NCBI RefSeq assembly: GCF_019973615.1
Contig: NZ_AP024238.1
Coordinates: 1,364,001-1,428,000 of the forward strand
DNA: 64,000 nt
Direction: 5' to 3'
Origin: Rhodoferax lithotrophicus
GTDB taxonomy: Bacteria; Pseudomonadota; Gammaproteobacteria; Burkholderiales; Burkholderiaceae_C
This document shows positions 17,830 to 26,996 of this stretch, piece after piece. The notes beneath the pieces are model-generated. The model worked only from the letters and a program-made list of their open reading frames with translations. It searched no databases and was not told where the DNA came from. A program made the position numbers and the translations under genes. Every line of letters begins with the position of its first letter. The stretch's first letter is position 1.

Positions 17830-20178
17830 ATGAGTTATTCACTTCACACTTTGCGCATGGATCGACCACGCACTGCACCGGTAGAACGTTCGGTGTGGGC
17901 ACGATTTGCCAACGAGGTATTTCTGGTGCTGGGTTTTGCCGGGCTGGTGCTGTGGCTGCTGGCATTGGGCACGTATTCCTTGCAGGATGCGGCCTGGTCC
18001 ACTTCGGGCACGGGCGACGTGTTGCTCAATCGTGCGGGCTGGGTCGGTGCATGGATCGCGGATATCAGTTATTTCCTGTTCGGCTTTTCAGTCTGGTGGT
18101 GTGTGGCGGCGGGCTGGCGGGTCTGGCTGTCGGCCTTTGCCAGCTGGTTGCGTGGGCAGGACAAGCTGGCCAATACCTCGCCTGGCGCGCCGGTGTCGGC
18201 ATGGCCAGTGCGCCGGGTGTTGTTCTGGTTGGGCCTGGCGTTGTTGATAGTGGCCAGCACGGTGCTGGAATGGACACGTTTCTACAGCCTGGAGCCCCGT
18301 TTGCCCGGCCACAGTGGCGGCATTCTGGGCTACCTGCTCGGCCCGCTGGCGGTGCACTGGCTGGGCTTTGCCGGCGCTGCCCTGGCGGCCATTGTGCTGG
18401 GTGTGCTGGGCACGTCGGTGGTGTTCGGTTTTTCCTGGATACAGGTGGCGGAGCGCCTGGGGGCCTGGTTGTTTGGCAAGATTGAAAACCGGCGTGAGCA
18501 GCGCGAGGTGGAACAGGACAAAGCCCTCGGCCAGCGGGCCGCCAAAGAGCGTGCTGAAGTGCTGGTGGAAGAGCGCCAGGAGCAAGCCGAGCATCGGCCG
18601 GTATCCATCAGGATCGAGCCGGTGGTGGCGGAGGTGCCAAAAAGTGAGCGGGTCGTCAAAGAGCGGCAAAAAACGCTGTTTGTCGACCCGAGCGACAGCA
18701 AACTGCCGCAGGTGGACTTGCTTGATGCCGCTCTGGCCCGCCAGGAAACCGTGGCCCCCGAGACGCTGGAGATGACCAGCCGCATGATCGAGAAAAAGCT
18801 CAAGGACTTCGGTGTGGATGTGGAAGTGGTGCTGGCCCAGCCCGGCCCGGTCATCACCCGCTATGAAATTGAGCCCGCCACCGGGGTCAAGGGCTCGCAG
18901 ATTGTCGGCCTGGCCAAAGACCTGGCCCGCAGTTTGAGCCTGGTGTCGATCCGCGTGGTGGAAACCATTCCGGGCAAAACCACCATGGCGCTGGAGTTGC
19001 CCAACGCCAAGCGGCAAACCATCAAGCTGTCTGAAATCCTGGGCTCCCAAACCTACCACGAGGGTAAATCCCTGCTGACCATGGGCTTGGGCAAAGACAT
19101 TGTTGGCAAACCGGTGGTGGCCGATCTGGCCAAAATGCCGCACGTGCTGGTGGCCGGTACCACCGGCTCGGGCAAATCGGTGGGGATCAACGCCATGATC
19201 CTGAGCCTGCTCTACAAAGCCGAGGCGCATGACGTGCGTCTGCTCATGATCGACCCCAAGATGCTGGAAATGTCGGTGTATGAAGGCATTCCGCACCTGC
19301 TGTGCCCGGTGGTGACCGACATGAAACAAGCCGCCAACGGCCTGACCTGGTGTGTGGCTGAGATGGAGCGCCGCTACAAACTCATGAGCAAAATGGGAGT
19401 GCGCAACCTGGCCGGTTTCAACGCCAAGTGGGACGAGGCCAAGGCGCGTGGCGAATTCATCTACAACCCCTTCAGCCTGACCCCCGAGAGCCCTGAGCCG
19501 ATTGAGCGCCTGCCGCACATCGTGGTGGTGATCGACGAGCTGGCCGACCTGATGATGGTGGTGGGCAAGAAGATTGAGGAGCTGATTGCCCGGCTGGCGC
19601 AAAAAGCCCGTGCCGCCGGTATTCACCTGATTCTGGCCACCCAGCGCCCCAGCGTGGACGTGATCACCGGCCTGATCAAGGCCAATATTCCGACCCGCAT
19701 CGCGTTCCAGGTCAGCAGCAAGATCGACAGCCGCACCATCCTTGACCAGATGGGGGCCGAGGCCTTGCTTGGCATGGGCGACATGCTCTACATGCCCAGC
19801 GGCACCGGTCTGCCGATCCGCGTGCACGGCGCCTTTGTCAGCGACGACGAAGTGCACCGCGTGGTCACCTACCTGAAAAGCCAGGGTGAGCCCAACTACA
19901 TTGACGGCATTCTGGAAGGCGGCACGGTTGACGGTGAAGACGGTGCTATGGCTGATGGCAACGGCACGGGCGGTGGTGAAAAAGACCCACTCTATGATCA
20001 GGCGGTGGAAATTGTCCTTAAGAACCGCAAGGCCAGTATTTCACTGGTGCAGCGCCACCTCAAGATCGGCTACAACCGGGCAGCGCGGCTGGTGGAAGAC
20101 ATGGAAAACGCTGGCCTGGTCAGCAGCATGAGCACCAGCGGCCAGCGTGAAATTTTGGTACCCGCACGCAACGAATAA
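17830..20178 (+). CDS. ftsK: DNA translocase FtsK
   Basis: A roughly 782-residue septal DNA pump. There are about four membrane helices in the first 190 residues, a short linker, then the RecA-like motor with Walker [11 protein letters not shown] and Walker [12 protein letters not shown]. The C-terminal gamma domain (about the last 65 residues, [19 protein letters not shown] to the end) binds the KOPS-type orientation signals. The linker is short, as in SpoIIIE-like FtsK of betaproteobacteria. The start is uncertain: ATG 17830 was chosen, but ATG 17860 and a start at 17800 inside the upstream gene are possible and none has a strong Shine-Dalgarno. It couples chromosome dimer resolution with division. 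Confidence 0.95.
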   Translation: MSYSLHTLRMDRPRTAPVERSVWARFANEVFLVLGFAGLVLWLLALGTYSLQDAAWSTSGTGDVLLNRAGWVGAWIADISYFLFGFSVWWCVAAGWRVWLSAFASWLRGQDKLANTSPGAPVSAWPVRRVLFWLGLALLIVASTVLEWTRFYSLEPRLPGHSGGILGYLLGPLAVHWLGFAGAALAAIVLGVLGTSVVFGFSWIQVAERLGAWLFGKIENRREQREVEQDKALGQRAAKERAEVLVEERQEQAEHRPVSIRIEPVVAEVPKSERVVKERQKTLFVDPSDSKLPQVDLLDAALARQETVAPETLEMTSRMIEKKLKDFGVDVEVVLAQPGPVITRYEIEPATGVKGSQIVGLAKDLARSLSLVSIRVVETIPGKTTMALELPNAKRQTIKLSEILGSQTYHEGKSLLTMGLGKDIVGKPVVADLAKMPHVLVAGTTGSGKSVGINAMILSLLYKAEAHDVRLLMIDPKMLEMSVYEGIPHLLCPVVTDMKQAANGLTWCVAEMERRYKLMSKMGVRNLAGFNAKWDEAKARGEFIYNPFSLTPESPEPIERLPHIVVVIDELADLMMVVGKKIEELIARLAQKARAAGIHLILATQRPSVDVITGLIKANIPTRIAFQVSSKIDSRTILDQMGAEALLGMGDMLYMPSGTGLPIRVHGAFVSDDEVHRVVTYLKSQGEPNYIDGILEGGTVDGEDGAMADGNGTGGGEKDPLYDQAVEIVLKNRKASISLVQRHLKIGYNRAARLVEDMENAGLVSSMSTSGQREILVPARNE

Positions 20179-20228
20179 GTCGGAACCGCCGAGGGGCTTG
20201 TTCACAACCCCCCATTCAAAGGATATTC

Positions 20229-20876
20229 ATGAAACGAATTGCTCTGTTAATGATAGCTACTTATGCTTGTATATCAAGCGCTACAGGTCTAAATAGCCTT
20301 GAAGTTTTTATCAAAACCGTGAAAACCGGCAAGGCTGACTTCAGCCAGGTGGTGACCTCACCGGCCAAAGATGGTCAGGCTCCCAGGGTCAAAACTTCGA
20401 CCGGGCAGTTTGAATTTGCCCGGCCGAACCGTTTCCGCTTCAACTACACCAAGCCGTTTGAGCAAACCATCGTGGCCGATGGCCAAACCCTGTGGCTGTA
20501 CGACGTGGATCTGAACCAGGTGACAGCGCGCCAGCAAGCCAGTGTGCTGGGCACCACCCCGGCCGCGCTGATTGCCTCTGCCGCCGATGTACAAGCCCTG
20601 AAGGCCGATTTTGTGCTGGCCGATGCGCCCGACAAAGACGGCTTGCAATGGGTCACCGCCACACCCAAGGCCAAAGAAGGCCAATTGCAGTCGGTGCGGG
20701 TAGGCTTCAGCGCGTCAGCCGATGGCCAAAGCAGCACGCTGGCGGTGCTGGAGATTCTGGACAGCTTTGGCCAACGCTCGGTGCTGAGCTTCAAGCAGTT
20801 TCAGACCAATCCGGCTTTGCCCGCCGGTGCTTTTGTCTTCAAACCCCCGGCCGGGGCGGACGTGATCAAGCAGTAA
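20229..20876 (+). CDS. lolA: outer-membrane lipoprotein carrier protein LolA
   Basis: A 215-residue periplasmic chaperone that ferries lipoproteins from LolCDE to the outer membrane. The pattern FEFARPNRFRFNYTKPFEQTIVADGQTLWLYDVDLNQVT is typical of LolA. The ATG follows AAAGGATATTC. The signal peptide (residues 1 to about 20) is encoded by a reversed copy of the window's dispersed repeat, which is unusual for an essential gene. It lies 50 bp after ftsK, the usual betaproteobacterial order (trxB, ftsK, lolA). Its 3' end overlaps the convergent sensor kinase gene by 11 bp. Confidence 0.94.
   Translation: MKRIALLMIATYACISSATGLNSLEVFIKTVKTGKADFSQVVTSPAKDGQAPRVKTSTGQFEFARPNRFRFNYTKPFEQTIVADGQTLWLYDVDLNQVTARQQASVLGTTPAALIASAADVQALKADFVLADAPDKDGLQWVTATPKAKEGQLQSVRVGFSASADGQSSTLAVLEILDSFGQRSVLSFKQFQTNPALPAGAFVFKPPAGADVIKQ
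20253..20290 (-). repeat. dispersed repeat, copy 4, inside the lolA signal peptide
   Basis: ATAGCTACTTATGCTTG, then ATATCAAGCGCTACAGG, is the reverse complement of the repeat core. The bases before it (GAATTGCTCTGTTAAT) match the reversed AGGAG tail of other copies. It is fully inside the first 20 codons of lolA. Confidence 0.65.
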
Positions 20877-22296
20877 GGCGCTGCGGAATCCGCAGGGTGA
20901 AGGTGGTGACACCCTGTGCCGAGCTGGCGCGGATGCTGCCGCCGTGGGCGCTGACGATGGATTGGGTGATGGCCAGCCCCAGGCCGGTGCCTTCACTGCG
21001 ACCTTCACTGTCTCGATGGCGTGCCGAATCGGCCCGGAAAAAACGGTCAAACACCCGCTCCAGGTGCTCCGGCGCAATGGTTTCACCCCGGTTGGTGACG
21101 GTGATTTCAAGCTGATCGGCCAGGTTTTGGAGTTCCACCCGGATCACGCTGCCCACCTGGGCGTGGCGTACCGCGTTGGAGATCAGGTTGCTCAGGGCGC
21201 GGCGCATCATCAGGCGGTCGGCCAGCAGGCTGGCTTCACCGCTCAACTGCAAAGACAGGTTTTTTTCTTCGGCCAGCATCTCAAAATAGTCCAGCACGGC
21301 GCGCACCTCTTGCGCCATGGGCAGCATTTCAAGCTGCGGCAACACCAGCCCGTGGTCAGCCTTGGCCAGCAGCAGCATGTCGGCAATCATGCGGGCCATA
21401 CGCTCAAACTCTTCGGCGTTGGATTCCAGCACGTTGCGGTAGTCGTCGGCGTTGCGTGCGCGAGACAAGGCCACCTGGGTTTGCGTCATCAAGTTGCTTA
21501 CTGGTGTGCGTAACTCGTGGGCAATGTCTGATGAAAACTCTGACAGGCGACCAAACGCCTCTTCCAGCCGGGCCAGCATGTCGTTGAGGGTGTGGGCCAG
21601 CTCAGCCAGTTCGATGGGCATACTTTCTACCTGCAGGCGGTGGCTGAGCTGCTGAGCTGTGACCCCCTGGGCCTGCGCCCGCATGGCCCGCAGGGGGGCC
21701 AGGCCACGGCGCACGGCCCACCAGCCCAACACCGCCATCACTACCGCAGCCCCGGCCACAAACCACCACAGGGTGTGCAAAAACGCCTGCATAAAAGCCT
21801 GGTGATGGCCTATGTCGATGGCGGCGGCCACAAACACTTTTTGGGGCCGACCCTGTACGTCTTGGACCGCTGTGGGAATCTGTGCCGTCAGCACGCGGTA
21901 GGTTTGGGCTCCCTGTGGCCACAAGACGGCATGTGGGCTGGCCTTGGCCACCAGTTGTTGGGGCTCAAAACGGGCGTTGGCGGTGGCGAACAGCACGGTC
22001 TGGTCGGCATCCAGCAGCATCACCTCCAGACCATGGTGCCCGACCAGTGAGCGAGCCAACTGGTGCGCCAGACCCGTCAAATCTTGCTGATTGGCCACAC
22101 TGTGCAGGGCTTGGCTGATCAGCTCCATCTTGCCAGAGAGCACTTCCATGTCCAGGTCTTCAAAGTGCTGTTCGACCAAACTGGCCACCACCGCCCCCAG
22201 ACCCAGCAGCACGGCGCTGGCAATGGCCACAAACAGCAGGGTCAGGCGTTGTGCCAGGGGCAGGGCGCTCAAACGGGGCAGGTGAGCTGCGCTCAA
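20866..22296 (-). CDS. cusS: heavy-metal sensor histidine kinase (CusS/CopS-like)
   Basis: A 476-residue membrane histidine kinase. There is one helix near residues 15-40, a periplasmic sensor of about 125 residues, a second helix near 168-190 and a HAMP domain. The dimerisation box follows with the phospho-acceptor His in [14 protein letters not shown]. The ATP-binding domain has N, G1 and G2 boxes ([22 protein letters not shown]). It is coupled to the response regulator by a four-base ATGA overlap. The neighbouring copper genes and the CusR-type operator identify periplasmic Cu (or Ag) as the likely signal. Confidence 0.9.
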   Translation of the reverse strand: MSAAHLPRLSALPLAQRLTLLFVAIASAVLLGLGAVVASLVEQHFEDLDMEVLSGKMELISQALHSVANQQDLTGLAHQLARSLVGHHGLEVMLLDADQTVLFATANARFEPQQLVAKASPHAVLWPQGAQTYRVLTAQIPTAVQDVQGRPQKVFVAAAIDIGHHQAFMQAFLHTLWWFVAGAAVVMAVLGWWAVRRGLAPLRAMRAQAQGVTAQQLSHRLQVESMPIELAELAHTLNDMLARLEEAFGRLSEFSSDIAHELRTPVSNLMTQTQVALSRARNADDYRNVLESNAEEFERMARMIADMLLLAKADHGLVLPQLEMLPMAQEVRAVLDYFEMLAEEKNLSLQLSGEASLLADRLMMRRALSNLISNAVRHAQVGSVIRVELQNLADQLEITVTNRGETIAPEHLERVFDRFFRADSARHRDSEGRSEGTGLGLAITQSIVSAHGGSIRASSAQGVTTFTLRIPQRLTA

Positions 22297-22970
22297 AGTG
22301 GTGACTCCAGCACGTAGCCCATGCCCCGCACGGTGCGAATCAGTTTGGGCTCAAACGCATCGTCCACCTTGGCGCGCAGGCGGCGCATGGCGACCTCGAT
22401 CACGTTGGTGTCACTGTCAAAGTTCATGTCCCACACCTGCGACGCAATCAGCGAGCGCGGCAGTACCTCACCCTGGCGGCGCAGCAGCAGCTCCAGCAGG
22501 GCAAATTCCTTGGCGGTCAGGTCAATACGCTGGCCAGCGCGGGTGACCCGTCGGCGCAGCAAGTCCAGCTCCAGGTCGGCCACCCGCAAAAAAGGGTCGG
22601 TGGGTGTTTTGCTGCCCCGGCGCATCAGCGTGCGCACCCGGGCCAGCAGTTCGGAAAAGGCAAAGGGTTTGAGCAGGTAGTCGTCCGCACCCAGCTCCAG
22701 CCCCTTGACGCGGTCATCCACGGCATCCCGGGCGGTCAAAAACATCACCGGCATGTCTTTGCCGGAACGGCGAATACCGGCCAGGACACCCCAGCCGTCG
22801 ATACCTGGCAGCATCACATCCAGAATGGCCAGCTCGTAGCTTTCGGTCAAGGCCAGGTGCAGGCCGTCCACGCCGTTGCGCGCCAAGTCCACGGTGAAAC
22901 CGGCTTCACTCAGGCCTTGTTTCAGGTAGTCACCGGTTTTGGGTTCGTCTTCGACGATCAGGATTTTCAT
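22293..22970 (-). CDS. cusR: heavy-metal response regulator (CusR/CopR-like, OmpR family)
   Basis: A 225-residue OmpR-type regulator. The receiver domain starts [10 protein letters not shown] with phospho-acceptor Asp51 in AILDVMLPG, and [11 protein letters not shown] is the conserved Lys-Pro-Phe region. The C-terminal winged helix has the usual [20 protein letters not shown]. The ATG at 22970 is chosen over an upstream in-frame ATG at 22997 because it matches the family start exactly. It faces away from the DUF411 and multicopper-oxidase genes, with a near-perfect CusR-type box in the gap that could serve both directions. Confidence 0.93.
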   Translation of the reverse strand: MKILIVEDEPKTGDYLKQGLSEAGFTVDLARNGVDGLHLALTESYELAILDVMLPGIDGWGVLAGIRRSGKDMPVMFLTARDAVDDRVKGLELGADDYLLKPFAFSELLARVRTLMRRGSKTPTDPFLRVADLELDLLRRRVTRAGQRIDLTAKEFALLELLLRRQGEVLPRSLIASQVWDMNFDSDTNVIEVAMRRLRAKVDDAFEPKLIRTVRGMGYVLESPL

Positions 22971-23054
22971 GGGTGGGGGCTTATAACCTGGGTTCATTGC
23001 AATGGGCCTGGCTATTCTGCCTGCGTTGCTCGCCTGGCTGGCCGCCGGTGCCGC

Positions 23055-23112
23055 AAGATAACAAACTTGTCATCTTCCCGACAGCTGGCTGTGGGGCTGG
23101 GAATTGGATACT
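23055..23112 (+). promoter_or_regulatory. copper-responsive promoter 1 (CusR/CopR box plus -10)
   Basis: Positions 23055-23076 form a 22-bp palindrome with core ATAACAAACTTGTCAT and one mismatch between arms. It is close to the known CusR box with TGACAA and TTGTCA arms. An inverted repeat ACAGC-TG-GCTGT follows at 23081-23092 and a -10-like GATACT lies at 23107-23112. The same arrangement with identical spacing occurs at 26819-26876. Confidence 0.75.
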
Positions 23113-23169
23113 GGCTGCGCTGAGTAATTCACTGGTTTCATGGGATTCTCAATATGCTATTAAATACAG

Positions 23170-23202
23170 AGCTACTTACGCTTGTTTTATAAGCACTAGA
23201 GG
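23170..23202 (-). repeat. dispersed repeat, copy 5
   Basis: AGCTACTTACGCTTG followed by TTTTATAAGCACTAGAGG is the reverse of the repeat core. It lies in the leader between copper promoter 1 and the DUF411 gene, so it would be transcribed as part of the 5' untranslated region. Confidence 0.7.
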
Positions 23203-23238
23203 CCTAAAGTACCTATAATTTTGAAGACTGGAGTATGC

Positions 23239-23709
23239 ATGCAACGCCGCCACTTTATTCAAACGGCCAGCCTCGCGCTGGCTGTCGGTTCAAGCTGGAG
23301 CCTGAGCGCTTTGGCCAAGGTTCAACCCACCGTGGAGGTCTGGAAAACCGCCACTTGCGGCTGTTGCCACGACTGGGTCGCGCACATGCAAGCCAACGGC
23401 TTTACCGTGGTGACACACGATGTGAGTGAATCGGCCAAATCAGCCAAACGCGCCAGTGTGGGTATTCCGGCACAACTGGGCTCATGCCATACGGCGCTGG
23501 TCAATGGTTATGCGCTGGAAGGCCATGTGCCCGCCAGCGATGTGCACCGCTTGCTGAAAGAGCGGCCCCAAGCCGCAGGCTTGAGCGTGCCCGGAATGCC
23601 CATTGGCTCACCGGGTATGGATGGCCCGGCCTATGGCGGGCGCAAGGATGCCTATGCCAGCTTGTTGGTGCGCCGGGATGGCAGTTCCAGCGTTTTCCAG
23701 GCGCATTAA
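23239..23709 (+). CDS. DUF411 metal-binding protein
   Basis: A 156-residue protein with a twin-arginine-like N-terminus (MQRRHFIQTASLALAVGSS) and then the DUF411 domain (VEVWKTATCGCCHDWVAHM), whose Cys-Gly-Cys-Cys is a likely metal site. GIPAQLGSCHTALVNGYALEGHVPA is the other conserved block. Family members are found with copper and silver resistance genes. The ATG at 23239 is preceded by GGAG. It is the first gene after copper promoter 1 and is followed after 56 bp by the multicopper oxidase. A periplasmic metal-handling role is likely; the exact function is not known. Confidence 0.88.
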   Translation: MQRRHFIQTASLALAVGSSWSLSALAKVQPTVEVWKTATCGCCHDWVAHMQANGFTVVTHDVSESAKSAKRASVGIPAQLGSCHTALVNGYALEGHVPASDVHRLLKERPQAAGLSVPGMPIGSPGMDGPAYGGRKDAYASLLVRRDGSSSVFQAH

Positions 23710-23765
23710 GCCAGAATTTTTGCCTTGACCACGCCCATTGATGAGCCTTTGAAAGCCCCCTAAAC

Positions 23766-25298
23766 ATGATGATGAATACGCTGATGCCACGCCGCTCCGT
23801 GCTGGCGACCCTGTCTACCTTGCCCTGGCTGGGCAGCGCCTGGGCACAAGGCACGATGGCCCATGACATGTCGGCCATGTCCCATGCCGTGCCTGGTGGC
23901 GCAGTAGCAGCCACGGTGCTGGCCCCGGTCGAAGCGATTGCCGCCGGTGCGCCTTTGGCGGTGCTGAAAAAACTCGTCAACACCAGCCCCCAGCCAGGGC
24001 TGTTTCGCGCCACTTTGCGTGCTGCGCCGGTATCGCTGGCAGTGCTGCAAGACGGCACCCCCACCGAGTTCTGGGCTTACAACAACAGCCTGCCCGGCCC
24101 GCTGATCGAGGTGATGGAGGGCGACACGGTAGAGATTGAATTCATCAACGCCTTGTCGCAGCCGAGCACCATCCACTGGCATGGCTTGCCGGTACCGCCG
24201 GAGCAAGACGGCAACCCGCAGGACGCGGTGCCTGCAGGTGGGCGGCGCGTCTATCGCTTCAAACTGCCGCTGAACTGTGCCGGCACTTACTGGTATCACC
24301 CGCACCCACATGGCTTCACCGCCGAGCAGGTCTACCGCGGACTGGCGGGCTTGTTCATCGTGCGGACCAAGAACGACCCGCTTAAAAGCATCCCCGAGCG
24401 GCATCTGGTCTGCTCAGACCTCAAACTGGGCGCGGATGGCCGTATTGCCGCCAACGACATGAATGACGAGATGAACGGGCGCGAAGGCCAGTTTGCACTG
24501 GTGAATGCGCAGCGCCAGCCGGTGTTGACGTTTGATGCCGGTGGCCGTGAGCGCTGGCGCATCTGGAACGCCAACAGCGCACGTTACCTGCGGCTGAGCT
24601 TGCCGGGAGCACGGTTCACGCTGGTCGGCACCGACGGTGGTCTGTTGGGCAAACCGGTCACCGGCCTGACCGAATTGCAGATGACCGCGGCCGAGCGCAT
24701 CGAGGTGATTGTGGAGGCTCCTGCGGGCGGTGGTGTGGTGGGCCTGGTGACCGAGCCGGTGGAGCGCGGCAAGATGGGCGAGGTGTCGCCAGAGCACCCC
24801 ATCACCTTGCTGAATGTGGATTTTTCCGCCGTGAAACCCGAACGCCTGGCCGCCTTGCCCAAGCTGCCAGGCAGCCTGCGCCGCATCCAGCCACTGGGCG
24901 CAGCCAAGGCCAAAAAGCGCGTGGTGTTCTCGGAAGAAATGTCGATGGCCGGGGGTGTGCACAGCATGAAGTTTCTGGTCAACGGTCAAAACTTTGACAT
25001 GCAGCGGGTCGATTTCACCAGCCGCATCCACGAGGTGGAGCTGTGGGAAATTGTGAACCAGTCCGACATGGACCACCCGTTTCACATTCACGGCACGCAG
25101 TTCCAGGTGTTAGAGCGTGAGCTGGACGGCCAGGTCACGCCTGAGCCGCTGCTGGCCTGGCGCGACATGGTCAACACCCGCTCTGGCGAGATAGTGCGGG
25201 TGAAGCTGGTGCAGCGCCACAAGGGCTTGCGTATGTTTCACTGCCACATTCTGGAACACGAAAACGCCGGGATGATGGGGCAAGTCCAGGTGATTTGA
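23766..25298 (+). CDS. multicopper oxidase (CueO/CopA-like)
   Basis: A 510-residue three-cupredoxin oxidase. A twin-arginine-type signal (MPRRSVLATLSTLPWLG) precedes a short Met/His stretch (MAHDMSAMSHAV). All four copper-ligand motifs are present: HWHGLPV, YWYHPHPHG, HPFHIHGTQF and the type 1 site HCHILEHENAGMM. It probably oxidises cuprous copper in the periplasm and lowers its toxicity. The central Met-rich helix of CueO is not obvious. Three successive ATGs open the gene and no strong Shine-Dalgarno is seen. A terminator follows. Confidence 0.94.
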   Translation: MMMNTLMPRRSVLATLSTLPWLGSAWAQGTMAHDMSAMSHAVPGGAVAATVLAPVEAIAAGAPLAVLKKLVNTSPQPGLFRATLRAAPVSLAVLQDGTPTEFWAYNNSLPGPLIEVMEGDTVEIEFINALSQPSTIHWHGLPVPPEQDGNPQDAVPAGGRRVYRFKLPLNCAGTYWYHPHPHGFTAEQVYRGLAGLFIVRTKNDPLKSIPERHLVCSDLKLGADGRIAANDMNDEMNGREGQFALVNAQRQPVLTFDAGGRERWRIWNANSARYLRLSLPGARFTLVGTDGGLLGKPVTGLTELQMTAAERIEVIVEAPAGGGVVGLVTEPVERGKMGEVSPEHPITLLNVDFSAVKPERLAALPKLPGSLRRIQPLGAAKAKKRVVFSEEMSMAGGVHSMKFLVNGQNFDMQRVDFTSRIHEVELWEIVNQSDMDHPFHIHGTQFQVLERELDGQVTPEPLLAWRDMVNTRSGEIVRVKLVQRHKGLRMFHCHILEHENAGMMGQVQVI

Positions 25299-25322
25299 CC
25301 TGGCTGCCACCATCGGCTAAGC

Positions 25323-25356
25323 CCCATCCACAGGATGTGGATGGGATACCGTTTTT
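25323..25356 (+). terminator. terminator after the multicopper oxidase
   Basis: CCCATCCACA and TGTGGATGGG form a perfect 10-bp stem with a 3-base loop, 24 bp after the stop codon. A run of five T begins six bases past the stem, slightly farther than ideal. It separates the DUF411/oxidase unit from the convergent lipoprotein gene. Confidence 0.6.
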
Positions 25357-25385
25357 CGGCAAGGGCAGAACGACGCAGGCAGGTG

Positions 25386-26603
25386 TTATTTGGCCAGTAA
25401 ATTGGTGCCAGCTGCACCAATGGATACATAGGCCAAGGTCCCACGAACGATCGCATTCAGGTTGCTGGTGGTCCCGGTGGCGGCACTTGCCGTCCAGGTC
25501 ACGGCATCGGTACTGGTCATCACGTTTCCGCCTGCGCCAACAGCCACCAACTGTGTGCCATAGGTCACGGCCTTCAAGTCCATGGCCAATGGGGAAACTT
25601 GTGATGTCCAGGTGCTGCCATCCGCGCTGCTCAAGACCGTGCCGGACGAACCGACGGCCACGAAGGCACTGGCGCCATAGGTGACACCGCGCAAGTCAGT
25701 CACGACATTGGATGTGACCGCTGTCCAATTCAGGCCATCGGTACTCCGTAATACCGTGCCAGCCGCACCCACGGCGACCCATGTGCCGGTAGCGCTGCTG
25801 TACGTCACCCCATACAAGGCATTGCTGGTGGCGGGACTCGTGACTGCGGCAGACCAGGTGATGCCATCCGGGCTGGTGATGATGGTGCCGTTGGCCCCAA
25901 CGGCCACCGTCAAGTTGATGGAGTTGCTGGCAACGGCATACAGGTTTTGTGTGGTCCCGGAGGTTTGTGCTGTCCAGGTCACGGCATCACTGCTGACCAG
26001 TACCAGGCCCGCATCCCCCACCAGCTTGTACGTCCCGAAATAGGAGGCCCCGTTCAGATTGCTGCTGGTGGTGTAGTTGATGGCGCTCCAGGTGGCCCCA
26101 TCCGTACTGGAATACATGGCACCGGAGGCCCCCGCCGCCACATAGCTGCTGCCGAACATGGCACTACGCAACTCCCTGGCATCGGTTGCGCTGCCCAAGC
26201 TCCAGGTTGAGCCGGCCAGCATGGGTGTGGCGGTGACAGGTGTTGTGCCAGGCCCACCTGGCCCGCCACCCGTTCTGCCGTTCACCGAGAACGAATAACT
26301 GACACCGTTGGTCAGACCGGATGCCACATAGGGCGATGTGACGTTGATCATGGAAACCCCACCCGGCAGGCCAATCCAGCCCCCCATACTGGCGGTGCTG
26401 GCGGGAACCACGCTGGTGGGGGCGTAGAAGATCCAGTATTCAACGCCGGAAACCATATCCCAGGAGATGGTGACGGTCGATTCGGTGGCTATGGCCTTCA
26501 GTCCTGATGCCGCGGGTGATGGAGACCCCCCACCGCCACAGGCGACTAATACCAGCAACGTAAGCCATACGGTCGTGATCAACTTGAGGGCGCGTAAAAG
26601 CAT
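25386..26603 (-). CDS. lipoprotein with Ycf48/BNR-like beta-propeller repeats
   Basis: A 405-residue predicted lipoprotein. The lipobox LVAC is followed by GGGGSPSPAASG. A fibronectin-like strand region comes next (about residues 35-120, ending in a Gly/Pro linker GGGPGGPGTTP), then about six units of the form G-x-x-TSxDGxTWTA (SSTDGATWSA, SSDAVTWTA, TSPDGITWSA, RSTDGLNWTA, SSADGSTWTS, TSTDAVTWTA). Such units form beta-propellers. The ATG at 26603 is chosen for the lipoprotein signal; an ATG at 26645 is possible. It is convergent to the multicopper oxidase and lies between the two copper promoters, but nothing in it shows metal binding. Function unknown. Confidence 0.8.
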   Translation of the reverse strand: MLLRALKLITTVWLTLLVLVACGGGGSPSPAASGLKAIATESTVTISWDMVSGVEYWIFYAPTSVVPASTASMGGWIGLPGGVSMINVTSPYVASGLTNGVSYSFSVNGRTGGGPGGPGTTPVTATPMLAGSTWSLGSATDARELRSAMFGSSYVAAGASGAMYSSTDGATWSAINYTTSSNLNGASYFGTYKLVGDAGLVLVSSDAVTWTAQTSGTTQNLYAVASNSINLTVAVGANGTIITSPDGITWSAAVTSPATSNALYGVTYSSATGTWVAVGAAGTVLRSTDGLNWTAVTSNVVTDLRGVTYGASAFVAVGSSGTVLSSADGSTWTSQVSPLAMDLKAVTYGTQLVAVGAGGNVMTSTDAVTWTASAATGTTSNLNAIVRGTLAYVSIGAAGTNLLAK

Positions 26604-26818
26604 ATTTGTAATTCCAGATAAAGACGGTTTCAATTTGTATGGCATTCAAGAACATGCAAGCCGGGTTCTGAATGGTGTTTAAACACACAGGTGGCTATTT
26701 TGAAGCCAAAGCGACTTCGCATTCAAATTATCAAGTTGAGCATGATGCTCTTGGGCGGTTCTACCGTAAAGCTGAGGTAAACCAAGGCCCCAAGCGCACG
26801 AGGGGAGGTGTTGGCTGC

Positions 26819-26876
26819 CAGATAACAAAGATGTCACTTTCCCGACAGCTGCCTGTGGGGAAGGCCATCTGATACT
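26819..26876 (+). promoter_or_regulatory. copper-responsive promoter 2 (CusR/CopR box plus -10)
   Basis: A second copy of the 23055 promoter: box core GATAACAAAGATGTCAC at 26821-26837, then CCCGACAGCTGCCTGTGGGG, then GATACT at 26871-26876. The distance from box start to GATACT is 52 bp in both copies. The right arm of the box is more degenerate (ATGTCAC instead of TTGTCAT). It should drive cusF-cusC-cusB-cusA. Confidence 0.7.
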
Positions 26877-26921
26877 GATGGCCTGGAGTTGATCATGCAT
26901 TTCTTGGTTTCTTGCCTGTGC

Positions 26922-26986
26922 ATGTTTCATGGCCATCTTCTGGAACACAAAAACGCCGGGTGATGGGACAAGTCAACATTATTTAA
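26922..26986 (+). pseudogene. remnant of a second multicopper-oxidase gene (3' end only)
   Basis: These 65 bp match the last 66 bp of the multicopper oxidase gene (25233-25298). The remnant decodes as MFHGHLLEHKNAG, a one-base deletion, then MGQVNII and a stop, against MFHCHILEHENAGMMGQVQVI in the intact enzyme. The type 1 copper Cys is lost. Lying between copper promoter 2 and the cusF-like gene, it shows that a second oxidase gene once stood here and was deleted. Confidence 0.75.
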
Positions 26987-26996
26987 AGGAAATCAG

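Noticed and set aside
18088..19857. A 589-codon open frame on the minus strand
   Set aside because: Lies entirely opposite the ftsK motor domain and has no recognisable motif; antisense shadow.
23769..23900. A riboswitch or attenuator before the multicopper oxidase
   Set aside because: The 56-bp gap has no convincing stem or known aptamer pattern.
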